From Hydrangea macrophylla (taxonomy: Eukaryota > Streptophyta > Magnoliopsida > Cornales > Hydrangeaceae), in the NCBI GenBank assembly GCA_033977485.1, contig CM066984.1, positions 43,035,100 through 43,099,099 of the forward strand: DNA of 64,000 nucleotides, in the 5' to 3' direction. Under the pieces are notes generated by a model. That model was given only the letters and a program-made list of their open reading frames with translations, was not told where the DNA came from and made no database searches. The translations under genes and the position numbers were made by a program. Within the stretch, counting starts at the first letter, position 1; each line of letters begins with the position of its first letter. Below, in pieces: positions 57,286-64,000 of the stretch.

Positions 57286-58331
57286 ACTCCAGACCAAAGC
57301 TTGAATCTCGAAAAGGTACTCGACAGTGGGAACAATGGAAGTAGGAACCCTCCGGAAGGGAGCAGACACTCTATCATGCCAAGCCTTGGTAAAGAGCCTC
57401 ATGGTAGAAGGATATAAGGCAGAACTCCTTGATAATTTTGCAGTGATAGCATTCGGAACATCTTAAAGCAACCCTAACTGGTGAACCACCCGGCCTGGGA
57501 CATAAAAAGTGGTAGCATGCAAGCCTGGTAACCAAATCCCAGGACGTCCAGGGAGTCATACAGTGACGGAATAGTAAGTCCATCATGGGCAGACCCAATA
57601 GATATCCTGGTAATAAAGACTCTGAAGCCAAGCAAACTAGCCGTCAACTATATGAGATGGGTAACAGACCTCCAGGCAATCATAAGGGAGCTGCCTCCTA
57701 AGGTGAGAAGGGTAAATGAACAAGCCTAGGCGCTCTAAGAGCCAAACCTGAAGGACATGGGGAGTCCCGGAAGAAAGCATGACTCCAGTAGCATGAGTAT
57801 GATCTAGGCCCAGTAGAGTCTCCCTGAGGACTAACATAACTGTGCTCTTCATCTCTCAAAGACCGTAAACAATGGGGATAAGGATGTCGGCTGAAGACTG
57901 AAATAGTAAATGAGAAAGCATAGCCAAAGAAAGGGCATTGATATGATGATCTGATAACCTCCGTCTCTTGGATCCCCAACAGGAGCATAAATGGAAGAAA
58001 GACGGTCGAAGTCAATGTGTTGGTCACGAACAAAAGAGCTGGCAGTACTCCAGGAAATACAAAAAAGAGCTGCTAGATCTTGGTTGTACCCTGCCTGTAT
58101 CTGAGGGACAATCAAATCAGCAAAAGGATCGGCATGGAGAATGGCGCTAAATTCCTCGAAAAGTGGACAAATCTCCTCGAGGCTGAATTAGAAGACATGC
58201 AAAGAGGGGTCCCAGCATCCGATAGCAGCTCGGAGTAAGCCCTCGTCTAGAACCATATGGCAAAAAGCAAAGAGGTCTATCAATCTGTGGGACTCAAAGT
58301 TGAGTCGGTTGATACCAGAGAGAGAGTCCAT
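57286..58331 (-). pseudogene. aORF2 (E3): second antisense gene
   Basis: The start at 58331 (MDSLSGINRLNFES) is the better-kept copy of 22393-23447. It reads DLFAFCHMVLDEGLLRAAIGCWDPSLHVF, a stop, EEICPLFEEFSAIL, DLIVPQIQAGYNQDLAALFCISW, YAPVGDPRDGGYQIIIS, LCFLIYYFSL and an IPIVYGL stretch with one stop. MLVLRETLLGLD and VLQVWLLERLGLF follow. After about 57637 the frame is broken, and the end VEYLFEIQAL aligns with E2. A hydrophobic stretch near residues 125-145 could be buried rather than membrane. The family is uncertain, possibly DUF7745-like from memory. Confidence 0.65.
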
Positions 58332-58460
58332 CCACGGGTACAGAATACTGGAACATATGGGAGCTATGAGGGATGAGAACAAATATAGGATAAGGGGTTG
58401 AGTGAGGAGAAGGGAAAGGATCCTTGGAAGCTTCAAAATAAGTAAAATGAGTAAATGGCA

Positions 58461-58600
58461 CTTTATATAGGTAAAAGGGGACAAGCCGGCACTCGACAAA
58501 AGGCGACGGCACTCACTGAGTGTCGACCGGCAGTCACTAAGTGCCGCACGGCATTCAATGAGTGTCGGTCAGCCTCACTGAGTGTCGGCCAGTGTTTTGA
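58461..58600 (-). promoter_or_regulatory. Palindrome module and TATA box of aORF2 (E3)
   Basis: On the minus strand, half-sites (GGCACTCACTGAGTGTCG and others) and TGCCGTGCGGCA (58542-58553) are followed by CTATATAAAG (58461-58470), then the start at 58331. The layout equals that in E2 although the sequence between has diverged. Confidence 0.7.
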
Positions 58601-61059
58601 CAGTTTATGGATCAGTTTATAACCTTAAACAGCCCAAAACATGCATAAAAACTAATTAAAAAGTGAATCAGTGAGCATCCAAGCACCAATTCTTTCACAC
58701 CATTCTTCAGCAAGCAACAAAGCATTCACATCTTTTTAGAAAAATGAATAAATCCGATAAACAAGATAGTGATCAAGCATGAAATTAGAATAAAATCCAA
58801 AATGGGCTAGCAGGCCACCATGCATACTCTCTATCCACCTAATATAAATCCATTTAAAGAAAGAGAGTTTAGAAGTCTCATCCTCTCAGGGACATTATGA
58901 AAGTAAGAAAGAAGGATAGATCATCCTTGTTGGCAATGAGGATTTCTTCTGGGCACCTGTGGAGCTGTCTGGCTACCCCCAGCTCCACCATCTCTGCCAT
59001 CTCCGCCATCACCACCATCATCCCCGCCTTGGCCACTGCCTCCGGCACCTCCTTGATAGCCACCACCCTGGCCCATTTGAAGCCCTTACATTTGCCTCCT
59101 CATGGCGTTAAGCTCTTCCTCCTGCATAAAAGAAAGACAATGAAATTCTTATTGAAATCTCCAGGTTTCAATCCAATAACATCCGAATTCTTTTTTGAAA
59201 TTCCTTGAAACTTAAATTTTGGGGAAATAAATTCTTTTACTAAAAGAGAATTCAGTTGTTTTAAAAAGAGAGAGAGAGAGAAGAGAGAAAAGGGAAGAGG
59301 AAAGAAAAATAAATAATATTCTCTCAAAATTTTCAGAATTAAACAAAAGAGAAAAGGGTTGAGAGATGTACCATAGCTCTAAATTGAAGATCCGCATTGG
59401 CTCTTGCTCCATCGGCCTAAAATTGAGTTTTTCAAGTATTAGTGATTGAAGCAATTGAAAAATGAATAAATATAGAAGTGTTGAATTTTACCCTCCATTT
59501 GCGTCCATGAATCCAGTGCTGAATAGTATATGCATATGATTGACTCTCCTCAGCATAATCTCTGGGGATCGTATCGTACTACAATGGAATGGACAGGACA
59601 TTTTGAGTATAAGGGGTCAGTTGATACATGGTCTCTTGGCCCATATGAACCATTGGCACATTCCAGTTCCACTACGGGAGGGTTGGAGGGTCGGTAACCA
59701 CGGGAACAGGCTACTGAGGATAATTCAAGTCTTAATAAACATGATCGTATAGGTGAAATAATCAAGATTAAAAGGAATGAAATAGCTATTACCCGGGTAA
59801 CGTCCATAAGAGGAAAGTTGTGCATGAGGGAATTCAATCTAAAATTTGGGTAGCCATCTGGACCATCCAAATGATTCGCAATGTTCTATCCATCCAAGGC
59901 TGCGACAAGGTCATCATGATCCAAAGTTTCTGTGCTCCTCATAGTAGCTAGAGGAGCTCTCGACACATAGAAAGTAGGGGCAAAAAGGGATTGCCTGGTC
60001 AACCTCTTACCGAGGTACCACTCTCGGCACACCTCTCCCATCATTAGGATCCTCATCCTAGAGAAACCCACGACAACCTGGATCTCTTCGCTAGCCTTTA
60101 GAAGGGCCGCCTCCCAAGGATTCCACACCACGAGGACCTCTTGTGGATTGGTGAGGAGATTTTTGTAGTCGACAAAGTCATGGGCCCCCCCACTTTTTGG
60201 CCTGTCGCCTCTTTCCTCCACTTCAAGCCTTATTGCATAATGGATGCCTCGCCTTCCCTAGTACTAAGAGCCCTCATACGTAGGTACTCGTGAGACCATA
60301 TCTGCAAAGGAAGATATTAAAGAGTGAATTCAATATTTTGAAGAATCCAAATGAATAAAGTGAATAAGCAAAAAGTGTATATGTTCGAAGTTTTACCTCC
60401 CAGGCTCTCTAGTACCCGCCGGTGGAAGGGTAATTACCCCTAGAGACGTCACTGATGTGGTAATAAAGGGTAGATAGTCCTGCACCTCCCAAGTTATACT
60501 GGTGTATACGATCAATGTCCTCCAGAGAGGCCAGATAACCTAGATTGATCCGGTCTTCTCTCGTGCTCATTAGTGAGCAACCTAGCATATACATGATGAA
60601 AGCCCTAATCATCTAGTCGTCAGTAAAGGCCTGACCCCTGAAGGTGTCCATGAACCATTTCGCTGACACTATAAACTCTCCCGGATGAGCCCCGAGTAGG
60701 TCGATGATCCGTTCATGATGGGTCGAGAGATCATCATAGTAAGCCACCGGGAGACCACCGAATGTGATGCCAGTGATCATAGAGAAATCCTGAGGAGTCA
60801 TTGTCATCTCTCCAAAGGGCATGTGGAAGGTGTTCGTTGTATCCCACCATCTTTCAGCGAGGGCCTGGATATGGGTCATATCATTTGAATTTTTCTCCAG
60901 TAACAATGCAAAAAGTCCAAAACTAGCATTATTAACCCTGGTCTTGACCTTGTCTGTGAGATCATTATACCACTGGCATCCATGAGCCAAACTTCCATGA
61001 CCTTTAAGGGCAGCCTCGTGTGCCTGAAAGAGACAGAAATAAAATAAGAAAAAGAAATA

Positions 61060-61445
61060 AAATTTATTGAGTCTAAGCGACTCAATGTTTTGAAAGAAAA
61101 AAAAATTTCTTGAGTCTAAATGACTCAATGTTTTGAAATAAATTTTTTCTTGAGTCTAAGCGACTCGATGATTTTCTTGAGTCTCAGCTACTCGAGGTTT
61201 TGAAAAATAAATTCTTGAGTCTAAGCGACTCAGTGTTTTGAAATAAAAGAAATAAAAATGAATTCTTGAGTCTAGGCGACTAGATGTTTTGAAAGAAAAA
61301 ATAGAATTCTTGAGTCTAAGCGACTCAATGTTTTGAAAGAAAAATAGAATTCTTGAGTCTAAGCGACTCGATGTTTTGAATGAAATAAAAAAATTTCTTG
61401 AGTCTAAATGACTCAATGTTGTGAAAGAAAATAAAGTTCTTGAGT
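61060..61445. repeat. Tandem repeat inside intron 1 of aORF1 (E3)
   Basis: About eight units of 45-60 bp with the core TTGAGTCTAAGCGACTCAAT, in which GAGTC/GACTC forms a dyad. The E2 intron 1 lacks the array, so it arose after E2 and E3 parted or was lost in E2. Confidence 0.88.
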
Positions 61446-61831
61446 TGTAAAGACTCCGTGGCCATGAATCTTGGGTTCATATGTGCTCACATAAAATAAG
61501 CATAGTCCGTGAAAATTTGAGTGCCTCATGGGGTCGGTGCAACCCCTCATTAGCAATGGACAAAAGGAATGATGAAATTCATGGGCATGTAAAATCAATG
61601 AATCCAAATAAGGATAACAAGCGAAAGCACAATATCAAGCATTGAATTTAGCCATGGCATTCTATTCAAAAAAAATTCTAATCAAAATTGATTAAAAAAA
61701 GGGGGGAGGCATAACAATAATTTGATGGAACATTAGAATCCACAAGATAAGGGCATAATTAGCATTTGATCATCGCACATAGCATGCCATTGTATCCATT
61801 GTCATAATAGAGCAAGAGATTAAGATTATAC
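61446..61831. other. Remainder of intron 1 of aORF1 (E3)
   Basis: No feature seen apart from the donor GTATAATC at 61831. Confidence 0.5.
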
Positions 61832-62146
61832 TAGTTTGTCAAAGGCTCGTGCCGAGAGGTGCTTGTCGGGATCGGCGAGGAGAACCGATGAGTCATGGCC
61901 AGGGGAAGGCTTATACTTCTTTTTGGAAGGACCCTGGGACCCTGAGCCACGAGCCATTGTAGAATCTACAAGCAAAAGGGGGAAATCAAAGTTCGCATAA
62001 AGAAATTTGTGGAGAAACACAAACAAATATGTAAATCAACTAAGTTTTAAATCATTGAAACATGAAAAGTGCAATCTTGTTAATGAAAAAGAGTAAAAAT
62101 ACCTTTGATTGAGTAGGTTCTTGAGTAGAGAACCAAATAGGAGAGA

Positions 62147-62355
62147 GTTTTATAGAGAAAATCTGAATGGAGAAAAGGAAAAGAATGAGAAGAATGAAAA
62201 CGAAATTTGGGTTTTAAACACTGCCACTCAAAACCGGCAGTCGGTGAATAGGCAGCGGCACTCAGTAACTCACTGAGTGCCGCACGGCAGAATACGAATG
62301 CCGCATCGACACCCAATGAGTGCCGCCGCGCATCGTTGAGTGCCGCTGCGTGTGA
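62147..62355 (-). promoter_or_regulatory. Palindrome module and TATA box of aORF1 (E3)
   Basis: Minus strand: the cluster at 62218-62355 includes TGCCGTGCGGCA (62278-62289) and the long inverted pair GGCACTCAGT/ACTGAGTGCC. TATA box CTATAAAACTC at 62147-62157. The start codon is at 61957, with CTTGTAG just before it, a possible acceptor of a 5' UTR intron. Confidence 0.7.
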
Positions 62356-62504
62356 CAAGTGGCCCCTCCCTCTAGATTTTCCATATTTATAAAAAGGACC
62401 ACCGAATTTTGCTCATATGTCCTTAAAGATTTTCCCTCATTTTGAAAGAACCCCCGAGATTTGAAAAAGAAGTTGTTAAGCCCTTTTTATGAATTAAAAT
62501 TGGC

Positions 62505-63060
62505 CCCTGATTGTGAGAGATCATGTTGAAACGCCTTGTTTTGGCAAATAAAATCAATTTGAATTTGATTGATTCCTGAATTTGGAAAACTGAATAAATT
62601 GGAGTCCCATTGATTCCAGATTTTTAATAATTTGAATTGAGTCCAATTAACTCCAAATTTTTTAAATTGATTTGATTTGAGTCTGATTGACTCCTGTTTT
62701 TTGAATGAATTTGAGTCCAATTAACTCAGCATTTTGGAAAATAATTTGATTTGAGTCCAATTGACTCCAAATTTTTTAAATTGATTTTTAGATTTTTTTA
62801 ATGAATTTGAGTCCAATTGATTTCGCATTTTGGAAAATAATTTGATTTGAGTCTGATTGACTCCAAATTTTTTAAATTAGTTTGATTTGAGTCTGATTGA
62901 CTCCGGATATTTTTGAAATTGATTTAAATTGAAGTCTGATCGATTCTTGAATTTGGGAGATTGAATAAACTGGGGTCTAATTAACTCCAGATTTTTGAAA
63001 TTTGAGTTGAATTGGAGTTTGATTGACTATGGATTTGGAAAGATTTGGATTCTAGCCTAA
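62505..63060. repeat. Diverged tandem repeat in E3, GAGTCCAATTGACTC core
   Basis: About ten degenerate units of 45-60 bp with TTGAGTC(C/T)(A/G)ATTGACTCC and AT-rich spacers. Position and core match the 42 bp array of E2 (18455-18740), suggesting one ancestral array. Confidence 0.85.
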
Positions 63061-63104
63061 ATGACTCCTGATTTTGGAATATCGATTTGAAAATAAGTGT
63101 GACA

Positions 63105-63716
63105 AAATGACCTTTTTGGAAGATTCTGAGTGTAAGGCGTGAAGCATCTCAAATCTTTCAGCGTGCTACCTGATTCAACTATAGATTGTAAGGCATAAAG
63201 CATCTCAGTCGATCGGATGACCATTTCAGAAGATTCTAAGTGTAAGGCGTGAAGCGTCTCAAATCTTTCAATGTGCTATTTGATTCGACTATGGAGTGTA
63301 AGCCATAAAGCATCTCAGTCGATCGGATGACCTTTTTGGATGATTCTGAATGTAAGGCGTGAAGCGTCTCAAATCTTTCAGCATACTACCTGATTCGACT
63401 ATGGAGTGTAAGGCGTAAAGCATCTCAATCGATCAGATGACCTTTACAGAATATTCTGAGTATAAGGCATAAAGCGTCTCAAATCTTTCAGCGTGCTACC
63501 TGCTTTGACTATGGAGTGTAAGGGTGAAGCATCTCAGTCGATCGGATGACCTTTTTAGAAGATTCTGAGTGTAAGGCATGAAACGTCTTAAATCTTTCAG
63601 CGTGCTACCTGATTCGACTATAGAGTGTAAGGCGTAAAGCATCTCAGTCGATCGGATGACCGTTTCAGAAGATTCTGAGTATAAGGCTTGAAGCGTCTCA
63701 AATCTTTTATCGTGCT
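63105..63716. repeat. Tandem repeat of about 112 bp in E3
   Basis: Five and a half units containing TGTAAGGCGTGAAGC, CTCAAATCTTTCAGCGTG and CATCTCAGTCGATCGGATGA. The array breaks off inside a unit at about 63716. Confidence 0.92.
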
Positions 63717-64000
63717 TGATGTTGTCAGAATCAAGATACAAAAAGTGTTCTTTACTTTTCAAAAGATTTGCAGTGTGGAAGTAAAGGTCGAACCCACAGG
63801 GATTGGTTAACTACAGCGACTTAATTTTAAAACCTAACTTTAGTTAATTATGAAAACGGATTTTGATTTGATTTTAATTAAACTAATAACAATAAAACTA
63901 AATCTAAACTATGAAAGCAATTAAATATTTATTTTTATAATAAGTTTAAGAAACCTAGGACACTAGCTTCATAATAGGAATATTTATGAATTACTTTAGC
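63717..64000. mobile_element. Start of another insertion, probably an LTR, cut by the window end
   Basis: From TGATGTTGTCAGAATC the sequence no longer belongs to the E3 array. The phrase AAGGTCGAACCCACAGGGATTGG resembles LTR-associated sequence common in plants, from memory. No coding domain is visible, and the element type and orientation are unknown. Confidence 0.4.

Larger units (their letters stand above)
58905..61957 (-). pseudogene. aORF1 (E3): antisense plant-mobile-domain gene, six exons
   Basis: Exons by eye on the minus strand: 61957-61832, 61023-60397, 60301-59793, 59710-59492, 59416-59372 and 59121-58905. All five introns have GT and AG ends. Exon 1 begins MARGSGSQGPSKKKYKPS. Exon 2 holds LAERWWDTTNTFHMPFGEMTM and SMITGITFGGLPV, then SAKWFMDTFRGQ and MYMLGCSL. 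Exon 4 has IPRDYAEE. Exon 6 encodes EEELNAMRRQM, one stop, then a Gly-rich tail. Stops occur twice in exon 2, once early in exon 3 (with a frame change) and once in exon 6. Most look like Gln codons turned to stops. Domain and exon order match E2 aORF1. Confidence 0.85.

Noticed and set aside
63105..63716. CRISPR-like array of 112 bp
   Set aside because: Whole units repeat without unique spacers; it is a tandem satellite-like array in a retrotransposon.

Overview
The window is plant nuclear DNA made almost entirely of nested LTR retrotransposons of the Ty3/gypsy superfamily. No cellular gene, rRNA, tRNA or CRISPR array was recognised. The retrotransposon types, antisense genes carrying a plant mobile domain (PMD) and the AT-rich spacers point to a flowering plant. 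The sequence gives no safe basis for naming a species.

Layout. (1) H is an old minus-strand Tat-type gypsy element. Its 5' LTR is at 36599-37223, the primer binding site (PBS) at 36578-36595, the gag start at 36535, and the rest of gag, protease (PR) and reverse transcriptase (RT) lie at 12743-14733. RT resumes at 17 and leaves the window. Two younger elements split H. (2) E1 (18-12742, minus, target-site duplication (TSD) AGGAG) sits in the H RT. It has gag but no pol, and its 5' LTR has lost the segment carrying the TATA box. (3) E2 (14734-35823, minus, TSD ATGTG, about 21 kb) sits in the H gag. It is a full-length Ogre/Tat-like element with 2.84 kb LTRs, gag, PR, a G-patch, RT, two RNase H domains and integrase (INT), all carrying stops or frameshifts. 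A 1,018 bp solo LTR (31247-32264, TSD AAAGA) lies in its leader. (4) A, an Athila-like plus-strand element (LTR about 37224-38636, tRNA-Asp-type PBS at 38644), has gag and PR and is broken off near 41316. (5) E3 is a plus-strand relative of E2. Its 5' LTR is truncated (about 41317-43763), its gag-PR lies at 45046-48167 and pol at 53044-56611. A 4,871 bp solo LTR (48168-53038, TSD CCAGA) interrupts it. E3 ends at about 63716, where another insertion begins.

Most interesting content. Between pol and the 3' LTR, E2 and E3 each carry the same cassette of two genes on the opposite strand to gag-pol. aORF1 is a six-exon PMD gene whose splice sites align between the copies. aORF2 is a second conserved gene of uncertain family. 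Each antisense gene has a TATA-like box, and just upstream of it a cluster of short palindromes around TGCCGTACGGCA and GGCACTCA/TGAGTGCC. The same cluster lies upstream of the TATA box in the LTR promoters of E2, and a weaker version occurs in E1. One cis-element thus seems to mark both the sense and the antisense promoters of this family. The proteins encoded antisense are candidate regulators or anti-silencing factors; that role is inference.

Other shared structure includes repeated polypurine-tract-like hairpins and a stem-loop motif after pol, a conserved leader block, a short upstream ORF and fast-changing tandem repeats next to the 3' LTR. All coding regions here are decayed, so they inform on family architecture rather than on active genes. 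Coordinates of LTR ends with a TSD are good to a few bases; exon boundaries were set by eye from aligned GT/AG sites.
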